From Flavobacterium chryseum (GTDB lineage Bacteria; Bacteroidota; Bacteroidia; Flavobacteriales; Flavobacteriaceae), in contig NZ_SNWW01000003.1 in the NCBI RefSeq assembly GCF_004362015.1, positions 310,001 through 374,000 of the forward strand: 64,000 nt of DNA, read 5' to 3'. Shown piece after piece: positions 1 to 8,069 of this stretch. The translations under genes were made by a program, and so were the position numbers. Every line of letters begins with the position of its first letter. Position 1 is the first letter of the stretch. Below the pieces are notes generated by a model. That model saw only the letters and a list, made by a program, of their open reading frames with translations. It made no database searches and had not been told where the DNA came from.

Positions 1-1
1 T

Positions 2-193
2 GCAGCAATGTATATTCTTTCTCACGGAACTTCAATTGGACAAATGGTACAATTGGCAATAATTGTTTTGGCTTGTATATTAGCAAATACATCTATTTTA
101 GCACAAATGAAACACAAAGTGGTATTCAACTTCATTCTGACAAGTGTTTTGTTAAGCATTTTATTTATCATTCTCAATAATTTTATAGTATGA
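2..193 (+). CDS. C-terminal end of a membrane protein (5' partial)
   Basis: The reading frame is open from the first bases of the window and ends with a TGA at 191-193. The ATG at 8 is probably internal because the two codons before it are also open. The product is very hydrophobic, with two likely transmembrane segments (about residues 10-32 and 40-60) and a short polar link containing QMKHK. The family is not recognised. Its stop overlaps the start of the truncated hemoglobin gene in an ATGA, which suggests translational coupling and a shared transcript. Confidence 0.55.
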   Translation, partial: AAMYILSHGTSIGQMVQLAIIVLACILANTSILAQMKHKVVFNFILTSVLLSILFIILNNFIV

Positions 194-597
194 GAAAACA
201 AATAGAAAACAGGGCTGATATTTCTTTTTTAGTACATCAGTTCTATTCTAAGATAAGAGCCGATCGAGAAATCGGCTTTTATTTTAATACGATGATTAAA
301 GATTGGGACGCGCATCTGGAAAAGCTAACTGATTTTTGGGAAACCAATCTCTTTGCCGTAAAAAAATACAAAGGAAATCCGCATGAAGTTCATAACAAAG
401 TCGACGAGCATTTTGACGGACAGATTACTTCGAATGAATTCGGAATCTGGCTTAACTTTTGGTTTCAGACTTTGGATGAATATTTTGAAGGAGAAAATGT
501 AGAAACGCTAAAACGTCGCGCCAGAAAAATGGGAACATTTTTATTTGTGAGTATGTTTGAGCATCGTAAGAAATTGGCTGAGGATTCTTCTGAATAA
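190..597 (+). CDS. Group III truncated hemoglobin
   Basis: This is a 135-residue protein, the usual length for a 2-over-2 truncated hemoglobin. The motif YKGNPHEVH (residues 60-68) matches the group III F-helix region, so H68 is the probable proximal haem ligand. Y19 near the N-terminus fits the distal B10 tyrosine. The FGIWLNFW segment fits the G-helix tryptophan region. Family members bind oxygen or nitric oxide in the cytoplasm and have been linked to NO or peroxide handling. The start overlaps the stop of the upstream membrane protein by four bases. The assignment to group III is confident, but the physiological ligand is inference. Confidence 0.85.
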   Translation: MRKQIENRADISFLVHQFYSKIRADREIGFYFNTMIKDWDAHLEKLTDFWETNLFAVKKYKGNPHEVHNKVDEHFDGQITSNEFGIWLNFWFQTLDEYFEGENVETLKRRARKMGTFLFVSMFEHRKKLAEDSSE

Positions 598-616
598 TTA
601 TCGATTTTTGTGTCAT

Positions 617-690
617 TGCGAGGAACGAAGCAATCTCACTAGTAAAAAACGCGAATTGATTTAGCAAGTGAGATTGCTTCGTTCCTCGCA
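617..690. repeat. REP-like inverted pair (unit type ATTGC/GCAAT)
   Basis: Two perfect 24-base arms (617-640 and 667-690) are inverted around a 26-base spacer. Each arm is itself a small hairpin, ATTGC-GAGGAACGAA-GCAAT. The pair lies between two convergent genes and may also act as a bidirectional terminator. Similar units occur at 49.1, 53.9 and 61.3 kb. Confidence 0.85.
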
Positions 691-707
691 AAGACTATAC
701 TTTACGG

Positions 708-1358
708 TTATTTCTCAAAAGCATAAACCAAAGTAAAATTTCCATCAAAGTGATCTGATTTGATTTCTTTATAATGCACATCAAAATCTTTTACCAAATC
801 ATCAAAATGAAGACTCGCTTCTGTTTGATTTTCGGTTAAAGAAAAATCTTCAACTTGTATATGGTCTTTAAAACTGATTCCTTTTTCGTTTCTGATTTTG
901 AAGATTGCTTCTTTTGCGCCCCAGATTACAGTAAGTTTTTTGACATATTCTTCTAAAATATCTTTCTTTAAGTAATTGAATTCTGTATCGACAAATTTAT
1001 CAGCGATTCTGAGGATTTTTTCGCGTTGCAGTTCCATATCAATTCCAACGGTTTCATGGCTGATAATTATCGCTGCAAAATGGTAGGAATGTGTTATTGA
1101 TATATAATTATGACAATCAAAATAAGGTTTTCCGAATTCGTCATAATGCAAGTCGCGATCTGTAAAACCCATTTCCTGAATCAGCATTCGAACACTCAAA
1201 AAAGCACGTTGATGCAACTGAGATTTCATTCCGTTCAACCTCAACTGTGTTTTTTCTTTTAAAACTACTTTGCTTAATAACTCCTCAAAAGATTCGGTTA
1301 TTTCCCAAATTAAAAGCTTGGTGGTTTCGTTGCATTGTATGGTTTGAAATAAAGGCAT
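708..1358 (-). CDS. 4'-phosphopantetheinyl transferase superfamily protein
   Basis: This 216-residue protein has the Sfp-type signature: GIDME at residues 105-109 (metal-binding acidic pair) and WGAKEAIFK at 146-154. Such enzymes move the phosphopantetheine arm of CoA onto a conserved serine of acyl, aryl or peptidyl carrier proteins. The N-terminal part (YDEFGKPYF, ISITHS) also fits the family. The length is typical for single-chain bacterial Sfp/AcpT-like enzymes. The carrier substrate cannot be read from the sequence, since no polyketide or peptide synthetase lies nearby. It could be the fatty-acid ACP holo-synthase or one for flexirubin-type synthesis. It is transcribed alone, toward the truncated hemoglobin gene. 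Confidence 0.85.
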   Translation of the reverse strand: MPLFQTIQCNETTKLLIWEITESFEELLSKVVLKEKTQLRLNGMKSQLHQRAFLSVRMLIQEMGFTDRDLHYDEFGKPYFDCHNYISITHSYHFAAIIISHETVGIDMELQREKILRIADKFVDTEFNYLKKDILEEYVKKLTVIWGAKEAIFKIRNEKGISFKDHIQVEDFSLTENQTEASLHFDDLVKDFDVHYKEIKSDHFDGNFTLVYAFEK

Positions 1359-1445
1359 TCTTTTTTAATTATGAATTATGAGTTGTGAATTATAAATTAT
1401 TTTTTCTTTTGAAAATGAAACTTCTAATTTAATGTCTGGTGTTTC

Positions 1446-1525
1446 TAGCCCTGATGGGAACGGCATCCTTTTGTGGTGGGGTTCACCACAAAAGATATAG
1501 TGGACAGCAGGATTAGCTTCTAAAA
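1446..1525 (+). ncRNA. GC-rich structured element, copy 1 (Flavo-1-like candidate)
   Basis: The element starts TAGCCCTGAT and ends with GGATTAGCTTCTAAAA. In its middle is a perfect 11-bp hairpin (1468-1478 with 1484-1494, loop GGGTT). It is much richer in G+C than its AT-rich surroundings. A second copy on the opposite strand at 61345-61427 keeps the ends and the CTTTTG/CAAAAG stem base while the stem top differs. The Flavo-1 RNA motif of Rfam is a plausible identity, but this is unverified. Apart from this element, 1359-1654 holds only AT-rich repeats of the ATTATGAATTATGAG kind and the ahcY promoter. Confidence 0.55.
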
Positions 1526-1613
1526 ACTATTATTTAACTAATATGCTATAGATTAAGAAATTAAACATTTCACAAATCTTATATAAGTTAGTAAAAATTA
1601 TAAAGTTATTACG

Positions 1614-1621
1614 TAAATTTG
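1614..1621 (+). promoter_or_regulatory. Bacteroidota -7 box for ahcY
   Basis: TAAATTTG matches the TAnnTTTG -7 consensus exactly and lies 33 bases before the ahcY start codon. No clear TTG -33 element is visible at the usual spacing. Confidence 0.5.
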
Positions 1622-1654
1622 CAAAAAATATTACAATATACAAATATACTATAA

Positions 1655-2971
1655 ATGAGTACTACAACTACGCCTTTTGTGGCTTTCAAAGTAAAAGACA
1701 TTTCTCTAGCGGCTTGGGGAAGAAAAGAAATTGAATTAGCTGAAGCTGAAATGCCAGGTTTAATGGCGCTTCGTGCTGAATATAAAGATGAACAACCTCT
1801 AAAAGGTGCTCGTATTGCTGGATGTTTGCACATGACAATTCAAACTGCGGTTTTGATCGAAACTTTAATCGCTCTTGGTGCAGAAGTTACTTGGTCATCT
1901 TGTAACATTTTCTCTACTCAGGATCAGGCTGCTGCTGCAATTGCTGCTGCAGGTATTCAGGTTTATGCCTGGAAAGGTCTTGACGAAGAATCGTTTGACT
2001 GGTGTATTGAGCAAACTTTATTCTTTGGTGAAGACAGAAAGCCATTGAACATGATTCTTGATGATGGTGGAGATTTAACTAACATGGTTATTGATCGTTT
2101 TCCTGAATTGGTTTCTGGAATTAAAGGATTGTCTGAAGAAACTACAACTGGAGTTCACAGACTTTACGAAAGAGTAAAAGCCGGAACATTGCCAATGCCT
2201 GCAATTAACGTAAATGACTCTGTTACTAAATCTAAATTTGATAACAAATACGGATGTAAAGAATCTGCTGTAGATGCTGTACGTCGTGCAACTGACTTAA
2301 TGTTAGCTGGAAAAAGAGTTATCGTTTGTGGATACGGTGATGTTGGAAAAGGAACTGCTGCTTCTTTTAGAGGTGCAGGATCTATTGTAACAGTTACTGA
2401 AATTGACCCAATTTGTGCTTTACAAGCTGCAATGGACGGTTTTGAAGTTAAAAAATTAAACACTGTAATTGCTAATGCTGATATCATCATTACAACTACA
2501 GGAAATAAAGATATCGTTCTTGGATCTCATTTCGAGCAAATGAAAGACAAAACTGTTGTTTGTAACATCGGTCACTTCGACAACGAAATTGATATGGCTT
2601 GGTTGAACAAAAACCACGGTGCATCTAAAATCGAAATCAAACCACAAGTTGACAAATACACAATCAACGGAAAAGATATCATCATTCTTGCTGAAGGTCG
2701 TTTAGTAAACCTTGGTTGTGCTACAGGTCACCCAAGTTTTGTAATGAGTAACTCATTTACAAACCAAACTTTGGCTCAAATTGAATTATGGAAAAACAGC
2801 GCTGCTTACAACAATGATGTTTATATGTTACCAAAACATTTAGATGAAAAAGTTGCTGCTTTGCACTTAGCTAAATTAGGCGTTGAACTTGAAGTTTTAC
2901 GTGACGATCAGGCTGCTTATATTGGTGTGGAAGTTCAAGGTCCGTTCAAACCAGAATACTACAGATACTAG
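1655..2971 (+). CDS. ahcY: Adenosylhomocysteinase (SAH hydrolase)
   Basis: This cytoplasmic NAD-dependent enzyme reversibly splits S-adenosylhomocysteine into adenosine and homocysteine, clearing the product inhibitor of methyltransferases. The 438 residues match the family length. Visible features are the N-terminal substrate region ([13 protein letters not shown]), the [11 protein letters not shown] segment containing the catalytic lysine, the Rossmann motif [10 protein letters not shown] near residues 226-235, [10 protein letters not shown], and the C-terminal PFKPEYYRY with the conserved lysine-tyrosine tail. The start at 1655 follows the promoter closely. It is monocistronic, with a strong hairpin terminator downstream. 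Identification is firm. Confidence 0.98.
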   Translation: MSTTTTPFVAFKVKDISLAAWGRKEIELAEAEMPGLMALRAEYKDEQPLKGARIAGCLHMTIQTAVLIETLIALGAEVTWSSCNIFSTQDQAAAAIAAAGIQVYAWKGLDEESFDWCIEQTLFFGEDRKPLNMILDDGGDLTNMVIDRFPELVSGIKGLSEETTTGVHRLYERVKAGTLPMPAINVNDSVTKSKFDNKYGCKESAVDAVRRATDLMLAGKRVIVCGYGDVGKGTAASFRGAGSIVTVTEIDPICALQAAMDGFEVKKLNTVIANADIIITTTGNKDIVLGSHFEQMKDKTVVCNIGHFDNEIDMAWLNKNHGASKIEIKPQVDKYTINGKDIIILAEGRLVNLGCATGHPSFVMSNSFTNQTLAQIELWKNSAAYNNDVYMLPKHLDEKVAALHLAKLGVELEVLRDDQAAYIGVEVQGPFKPEYYRY

Positions 2972-2981
2972 TAAATTTTAG

Positions 2982-3087
2982 ATTGAAGATTTCTGATTTT
3001 AGATTTCTTCGATTATCTATATCAAACCCGACAGGTTTTTAAAACCTGTCGGGTTTTGTTTTTAATCTAAAATCAGAAATCTTCAAT
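2982..3087. repeat. 24-bp inverted repeat nested around the ahcY terminator
   Basis: 2982-3005 (ATTGAAGATTTCTGATTTTA...) is perfectly complementary to 3064-3087. The arms flank the 15-bp terminator hairpin, so an RNA could form one long nested structure. The arm sequence is of the AGATTTTAGATTTT type, also seen as simple repeats near 59.6 kb. Confidence 0.7.
3024..3056 (+). terminator. Rho-independent terminator of ahcY
   Basis: A perfect 15-bp stem (3024-3038 with 3042-3056, core CCCGACAGG/CCTGTCGGG) has a three-base loop and is followed by TTTTGTTTTT. Its A-rich left flank makes it able to work on both strands. Confidence 0.85.
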
Positions 3088-3101
3088 GTAAAATCATTTT
3101 T

Positions 3102-3212
3102 GGCGTGCCACCATTTAAAAAAAGGCCTAATTATCTTTGCGTTCATTGGCCTTTTCTTAAATGCTGTCGGGCTATTCGGGCTACTTTGGTAGCTTCCTGC
3201 TATCCCTCACGC
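3102..3212 (-). ncRNA. Structured intergenic element, permuted relative of the 1.4-kb element
   Basis: The element is closed by GCGTG (3103-3107) with CACGC (3208-3212). Inside are a 15-bp stem with one mismatch (3113-3127 with 3148-3162) and a GCTAC-TTTG-GTAGC hairpin (3180-3193). Read on the minus strand it contains GGATAGCAGGAAGC and TAGCCCGA. These are the same sub-motifs found at the two ends of the 1.45-kb and 61.35-kb elements, but in the opposite order. On the minus strand the large stem ends in GGCC plus a run of eight T, like a terminator. No coding frame explains it. Strand is inferred. Confidence 0.5.
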
Positions 3213-3313
3213 AAACGGGAATCAAGAACCTTAAAATTAAAATAGATATTTCATGTCTTTTTAAAATATAAGCATATTTTTGATAACCAAAAACCAAATC
3301 TGAAACCTAAATT

Positions 3314-3790
3314 ATGAGAATCTTTTTGATTGCAATCCTATTAATGTTTATATCTGTGTGTTCGAATGCACAAAGTTTTAATCACTCAAAAATGGGACCG
3401 AGAACCAATAATCTATTTCCAATGCAAGACGAAAGGCCACCGCAATTAGTACAGTTGCCAACTATGAAACCTATTTCTGTAAGTCGTTTACAAAAGGCAC
3501 AAACCAAATTAACAAGAGAAGAACAAAAATTAATAAAGCTGGCAAGAAAAGCATGGGATTATGAAGATGATTTGAAAAAAGAACAAGAACAATTGAAAAA
3601 TATTGAAAATGCCCCAGAAAGCAGCAATGATCCTGATCATCAAAAAAAAATTGAAAAATTAAAACAACAAATAGTCAAATCTCAGGAAAAAGTAAGCAAG
3701 GCAAAAGCTGAGGTCGAATCAGAAACAATAAAAGTAGAAAGCTTAGAAAAAGCGATCGAAACAGCTAAATTTACAAGACAAGGATCTTAA
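3314..3790 (+). CDS. Secreted coiled-coil protein, unknown function
   Basis: The gene encodes 158 residues. It begins with a signal peptide (MRIFLIAILLMFISVCSNAQ) ending in the usual Bacteroidota Ala-Gln cleavage context. After a short Pro- and Gln-rich stretch (about residues 30-55), the rest is almost entirely charged heptad-like sequence rich in Lys, Glu and Gln (about 58-155), predicting one long coiled coil. No enzymatic motif is seen. It is probably periplasmic or surface associated. It stands alone between two hairpins of the CCGACAGGTTTT type. I do not recognise the family. Confidence 0.75.
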   Translation: MRIFLIAILLMFISVCSNAQSFNHSKMGPRTNNLFPMQDERPPQLVQLPTMKPISVSRLQKAQTKLTREEQKLIKLARKAWDYEDDLKKEQEQLKNIENAPESSNDPDHQKKIEKLKQQIVKSQEKVSKAKAEVESETIKVESLEKAIETAKFTRQGS

Positions 3791-3802
3791 GTACTTATTT
3801 TT

Positions 3803-3835
3803 AAATCCGACAGGTTTTAAAAACCTGTCGGGTTT
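3803..3835 (+). terminator. Rho-independent terminator
   Basis: The stem is 3803-3817 with 3821-3835 (15 pairs including one T-G wobble), the loop is TAA, and the tail is TTTTCTTTTTT. It is nearly identical to the ahcY terminator, so it is also a dispersed repeat. Confidence 0.8.
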
Positions 3836-3976
3836 TCTTTTTTGATTCAAATCTAAAACTTCACAGCGATATTTAAATCAAGAATCTATATTTTAATTAA
3901 AGATTATATGTAACTCGTAAAATTTTAAGTTTAAATTTGAAACTTAGGAACTATTCAAAAATAAGAAGAAAAAGAT

Positions 3977-4261
3977 ATGATTGAAAATGTTTTATGTGAA
4001 GTACACGGTTCAAAAGAAATGTCTTTTACCTGTATTCATATTGCAATGGCGATAGACCTTAAAGAAAAAGTAGGTTTCTTTTATTCAGAAGCCGAAGAAG
4101 ATTTACCGCAAATTGCATGGTGCGGAGCATGCGAACAATATCTTCTGGATAATGGTGAGGAATGGACTGATGATTTTCAAACTAATGCCGACTTTAAAAC
4201 ACTTTGTTCAGATTGCTTTGAGGAAGCAAAAAATAATGAATTAGAAATTCACCTACGATAA
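3977..4261 (+). CDS. Small cysteine-rich (zinc-ribbon-like) protein
   Basis: The 94-residue cytoplasmic-type protein has no signal peptide. Two CxxC knuckles are visible, WCGAC (about residues 48-52) and LCSDC (about 76-80), plus CEVHG near the N-terminus and a single Cys in FTCIHI. This arrangement suggests one or two structural zinc sites. The acidic C-terminal half lacks catalytic motifs. The next gene starts nine bases after the stop, so the two are probably cotranscribed. The family is not recognised. A related cysteine-pair layout appears in the broken gene at 5582. Confidence 0.65.
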   Translation: MIENVLCEVHGSKEMSFTCIHIAMAIDLKEKVGFFYSEAEEDLPQIAWCGACEQYLLDNGEEWTDDFQTNADFKTLCSDCFEEAKNNELEIHLR

Positions 4262-4270
4262 ATAAATTTC

Positions 4271-5350
4271 ATGAAAAAGAGTATTATTCTTTGTACATTT
4301 CTGCTTTTGGGATATTCTGCATTTGCCCAAAATAAAGATATTTGGATTTCATTTTGGGATAAAGACACCACACATATAGGTTTTAAAGATAAAAACGGCA
4401 ACATCAAAATAGAACCTAAATTTATGGGAATGACTATTGCTCATAAATTCGAAGATATAATTGCTGTAAGTGAAGAAGAAAAGGATAGCTGGAAAAGCTA
4501 TTATTTAACCAAAGCCGGAAAAATAGTTGGTCGCGACAGTTTATACATTTTCGACAATGGTCCTGATTGCGAAAACGAAGGTTTTATTCGTTTTAAAGAT
4601 CCTAAAACAGATAAAATGGGTTTCTTTAATGGTGATGGAAAAATTGTAATTCCAGCCGATTACAGTGATTTGACAAAAGTTAGAAACGGAATTTTCATAG
4701 CATTAAAAGATGCTGAAAAAGAAATGGATGGAGAACATTTTTTCTGGAAAGGAGGAAAAGAATTTTTAATCGATACTAACAATAAAGTTTTAATCGAAAA
4801 TTTCCCTTATAATGATGATTTGAATTTTTATTCTGTAGAAAAATCTAAAGATCCGAGTAAAGATCCGATAAGAGAAAATTTTCTCGGAGTTGACGGTCAA
4901 TATTATTCCTTTATCAATTTTGACAAAGAATTTAAATCCTGGTTAAAAACCAATTTGCTTTCTGATTTATCTAAAGACAATTTGCTAAAACATTCTTTTG
5001 ATAAAATTACGTATTGGAAAGAGCCAAATGGCTGGATGAATGAACCTAAAACTAAATTCATCTCTCAAAATTATAAATTCATAAAGCTTAAATTGCAGGA
5101 ACTTAATGCTGCACAAACTGAATATTTTGTTTCGTCTGATGGGTTAAATAAGTTCATTTTCGAATCAAACGAGTTCGAAATTTATTTTAATAATTGCAGA
5201 GAGCCTAAAGAATGGATTTATCCAGTTAAAAATATCGTAATCTCTCCAAAAAACAAGGCCGATTCCGGGCAAGATCATTTTGAGTTTTTAAGAACTGAAA
5301 ATGGATATAAATTGATAAGTGTTTCGGCTGCAAAAAATAATCTTAAATGA
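4271..5350 (+). CDS. Secreted WG-repeat-like protein
   Basis: The gene encodes 359 residues with a signal peptide (MKKSIILCTFLLLGYSAFAQ). The first half carries spaced segments such as GFKDKNGNIKIEPKF, MGFFNGDGKIVIPADYSD and FLIDTNNKVLIE, which resemble WG/KWG repeats (G-[FY]-x-D-x-x-G-K-x-x-I-x-P). These usually build a beta-propeller-like or beta-rich scaffold. The second half (about residues 195-359) has no such repeats and no motif I can name. The function is unknown, probably binding or structural outside the cytoplasm. It follows the small Cys-rich gene after nine bases. The 231 bases after it are AT-rich with nothing identifiable. Confidence 0.6.
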   Translation: MKKSIILCTFLLLGYSAFAQNKDIWISFWDKDTTHIGFKDKNGNIKIEPKFMGMTIAHKFEDIIAVSEEEKDSWKSYYLTKAGKIVGRDSLYIFDNGPDCENEGFIRFKDPKTDKMGFFNGDGKIVIPADYSDLTKVRNGIFIALKDAEKEMDGEHFFWKGGKEFLIDTNNKVLIENFPYNDDLNFYSVEKSKDPSKDPIRENFLGVDGQYYSFINFDKEFKSWLKTNLLSDLSKDNLLKHSFDKITYWKEPNGWMNEPKTKFISQNYKFIKLKLQELNAAQTEYFVSSDGLNKFIFESNEFEIYFNNCREPKEWIYPVKNIVISPKNKADSGQDHFEFLRTENGYKLISVSAAKNNLK

Positions 5351-5581
5351 CATTATTCATTTCAGTTAACATCATAAGATACTCATATTAAAGCATTTTC
5401 TATTTTCTTAAATTCAACATATTTAATGATTTACAACTTATTAACTTAAACATAATTAAGTTGTCAATAAATTAATCTTCTATCGTATTTTTTGATAACA
5501 AAACATTCAAAAACTTTTATATCTTCGGCATCAAAATTCAAGACAAAGTAAATCATTAATTATACTTGAAACCAATTTATA

Positions 5582-6492
5582 ATGAGAAAGACAGAATGTA
5601 CTAATTGTGACAATAAAAGTGTGCCTCTCAATGAAACAATTACTATTGATAAAAAAGTTTTTTGCCATTCGTGCTTTGACGCTAATTTTTCAGATGAAGA
5701 AAAATTAAGCGGAAAAACAATTGAAAAAAAATATGACCCAACAATATGCTCTGCCTGCTCTAAAGATTTTGGAGATACCGAATAAATAAAATAGGCGTAT
5801 ATCCACATTGTATTGATTGCGAAACTGATGTCAGAAATCGTGTTTTTCCAACATGGGTTAAAGCATTTTTTGTCGCGATCATCTTAATCGTTCTTTTTTC
5901 TTTTTATTGGAATTGGCAATATTATGATGCTTACAGCAACATTCAAGAATCGAATGACTATTTTGATAAAGGAGACTTTGCAAATGCTACCAAATTAATG
6001 AAGAAGGCCAGCAAAGAAGTTCCTGAAGTCGAAGATCTAAAAATCTTAACCGCTTATTATAATGGATTTGAATCACTGGCAAAGGATGACAGCGAAAAAG
6101 CATTGAGTCAATTCACTTCTTGTTTAGGCAAAGTTCCACCAGAATACAACATTAATTTTTTTATTAATCAGGCCAAAATTGGCGTTAGTTTTGACAAAAA
6201 AGATTACGATGGCTTTCTATCTGCCTCCAAAGAAATATTAAAAATCGATTCTACTTCAGCAGATTCTTATGCGAGTGTTGCTTCTGCTTATGCGTGTATT
6301 TACGCTACCAAAAATGATGAATCTGCAAAAATAAAGAGTTATCAATATCTTGAAAAAGCACATGCAATTGACAGCACAAGCGCAGAAGCTAAATTTTATT
6401 ATAATTTTCTGGAATACAGAATGTATGCGCATAAAGTAATAAAAAGAGAAGAATTTATTAAACAATTTCCAAACGGTTGGACTAAAAAGTAA
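5582..6492 (+). pseudogene. Zinc-ribbon / membrane / TPR protein split by a frameshift
   Basis: Frame 2 from ATG 5582 encodes a Cys-rich N-terminus (CTNC, CHSC, CSAC) and stops at 5783-5785. Frame 1 continues directly with NKIGVYPHCIDC, a transmembrane segment (AFFVAIILIVLFSFYW, near 5860-5910) and a helical, TPR-like C-terminal region ending at 6492. The CSAC knuckle before the stop and CIDC after it would together make one zinc site, so this was one gene. Losing a single base from a TAT/TAC tyrosine codon after GAA 5780-5782 would create the TAA. Total length would be about 303 residues. The downstream protease-like gene starts five bases later. It could be a true pseudogene or a sequence error. 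Confidence 0.75.
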
Positions 6493-6497
6493 AAGAT

Positions 6498-7025
6498 ATG
6501 TTTTTTATACCTGGTGAATTAATTTCTATTATATCGTTTCCTGGAATTATTGTGCATGAATTTGCACATATGCTATTTTGTAAAATTAGAAAAGTCGCTG
6601 TTTTTGATGCGTGTTACTTTAGAGTAGGAAATCCTGCAGGATACGTCATACATGAAAACTCTAACAACTTTACCTCTACTTTTTTAATCTCAATGGGGCC
6701 TTTCTTTGTAAATACGCTCTTGTGTTTACTTATCTGCCTGCCTGCGTATATGCCAATAAAGTTTTTCAATCTTGAACATCCATTATCTTATTTTTTAATT
6801 TGGCTGGGAGTTTCAATAGGAATGCATGCTATTCCGTCAAATCAAGATGCTGAAAATGTATTTAAGGAAGCGAAAATAGCAATGAAAAATAAAAATATAT
6901 TAGCCATAATTTCGTTTCCAATCATTGGATTAATTTATGTCTTCAACATCTTAAGAATAATTTGGGCTGATGTTATTTATGGAGTTGCAATCGGAATAGG
7001 AATTCCTTCTTTGATATTTGGATAA
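6498..7025 (+). CDS. Integral membrane HExxH protein, M50/DUF3267-like
   Basis: The 175-residue, highly hydrophobic protein has about four membrane segments. The motif HEFAH (around residues 21-25, in GIIVHEFAHMLFC) is a zinc-metalloprotease signature placed in the first membrane helix, as in site-2-protease-like M50 families. SNQDAENVF near residues 114-122 could supply the third, aspartate ligand. It is shorter than classical site-2 proteases and lacks a PDZ domain. It lies five bases after the zinc-ribbon/TPR gene, so they probably share a transcript and perhaps a function. Proteolytic activity is inference. Confidence 0.65.
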   Translation: MFFIPGELISIISFPGIIVHEFAHMLFCKIRKVAVFDACYFRVGNPAGYVIHENSNNFTSTFLISMGPFFVNTLLCLLICLPAYMPIKFFNLEHPLSYFLIWLGVSIGMHAIPSNQDAENVFKEAKIAMKNKNILAIISFPIIGLIYVFNILRIIWADVIYGVAIGIGIPSLIFG

Positions 7026-7149
7026 AATTCATATTTTTTATTTCAATTCGTACAAATAGTGATCCTAAAATCTGCAGTGAAGATTAGCAAGTTTCGGATT
7101 TTATGCCTGCAAAAACCAGTCGATATTTGCATTATAAAATTGAACGAAC

Positions 7150-7995
7150 ATGAACATACAGGAAACCATAAATTATAATCGTATTGCCGATGCTATCGAT
7201 TATATCAAAGCAAACTTTAAAGAACAACCCAATTTAGATGAGGTTGCCGAAAAAGTGCATTTAAGTCCGTTTCACTTTCAGCGTTTATTTACCGAATGGG
7301 CAGGAACAAGTCCGAAGAAGTTTTTGCAATACATTAGTGTCGAACACGCCAAAAAAATTCTGAAAGAAAACAATCAATCTACATTATTTGATGCCGCTTT
7401 TGATACAGGGCTTTCCGGTACAAGCCGCCTGCATGATTTATTTGTAAATATTGAAGGAATGACTCCCGCGGAATATAAAAACGGTGGTAAAAATTTAGAA
7501 ATTAATTTTAGTTTTGCCGAAAGTCCGTTTGGGAATATTATCGTTGCTTCGACTCAAAAAGGCGTTTGTTTTATGGCTTTCGCCGAAAATGAAGCAATCG
7601 GATTTGAGGATTTAAAACACAAATTTCCAAATGCTGCTTTTTCCAGAAAATTAGATTTGGCACAACAAAATGCTTTGTTCATTTTCCAAAACGACTGGAG
7701 TAAATTATCTGAAATCAAATTGCATTTAAAAGGAACCGATTTTCAATTGAAAGTTTGGGAAACCTTGCTTAAGATTCCAATGGGACAACTTTCAACTTAC
7801 GGATCTATTGCACAACAAATCGAAAAACCAAATGCTCCGAGAGCCGTGGGAACTGCAATTGGAAGTAATCCTGTAGCCTTTTTAATCCCTTGTCATCGCG
7901 TTATTCAATCTTCAGGAACCTTTGGCGGTTATATGTGGGGAAATACCAGAAAAACGGCTATCATTGGCTGGGAAGGTGCTCAAATTGAGTTATAA
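7150..7995 (+). CDS. AraC-type regulator fused to O6-methylguanine-DNA methyltransferase
   Basis: The N-terminal part (about residues 8-108) is an AraC helix-turn-helix domain with LSPFHFQRLFTEWAG and GMTPAEY. The C-terminal part (about 120-281) is a methylated-DNA-protein cysteine methyltransferase with the active-site motif PCHRV; C248 is the methyl acceptor. Such fusions repair O6-methylguanine in a suicide reaction and can activate alkylation-damage genes. Compared with E. coli Ada, the N-terminal methylphosphotriester zinc domain is missing, but a free copy of that domain is encoded at 9592. It heads a same-strand cluster ending in alkB, so it is the probable local regulator. Confidence 0.92.
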   Translation: MNIQETINYNRIADAIDYIKANFKEQPNLDEVAEKVHLSPFHFQRLFTEWAGTSPKKFLQYISVEHAKKILKENNQSTLFDAAFDTGLSGTSRLHDLFVNIEGMTPAEYKNGGKNLEINFSFAESPFGNIIVASTQKGVCFMAFAENEAIGFEDLKHKFPNAAFSRKLDLAQQNALFIFQNDWSKLSEIKLHLKGTDFQLKVWETLLKIPMGQLSTYGSIAQQIEKPNAPRAVGTAIGSNPVAFLIPCHRVIQSSGTFGGYMWGNTRKTAIIGWEGAQIEL

Positions 7996-8069
7996 TTGAG
8001 CAAGAAACAGATTTTATCTTCGTGGTTTCAATGGTAGTTTTGTCTCATAAATAATTAAATAGTATTAAA

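Noticed and set aside
452..691. Reverse-strand frame of 79 codons over the hemoglobin end and the repeat
   Set aside because: It is a shadow of the hemoglobin gene and the REP-like pair; its sequence is explained by those features.
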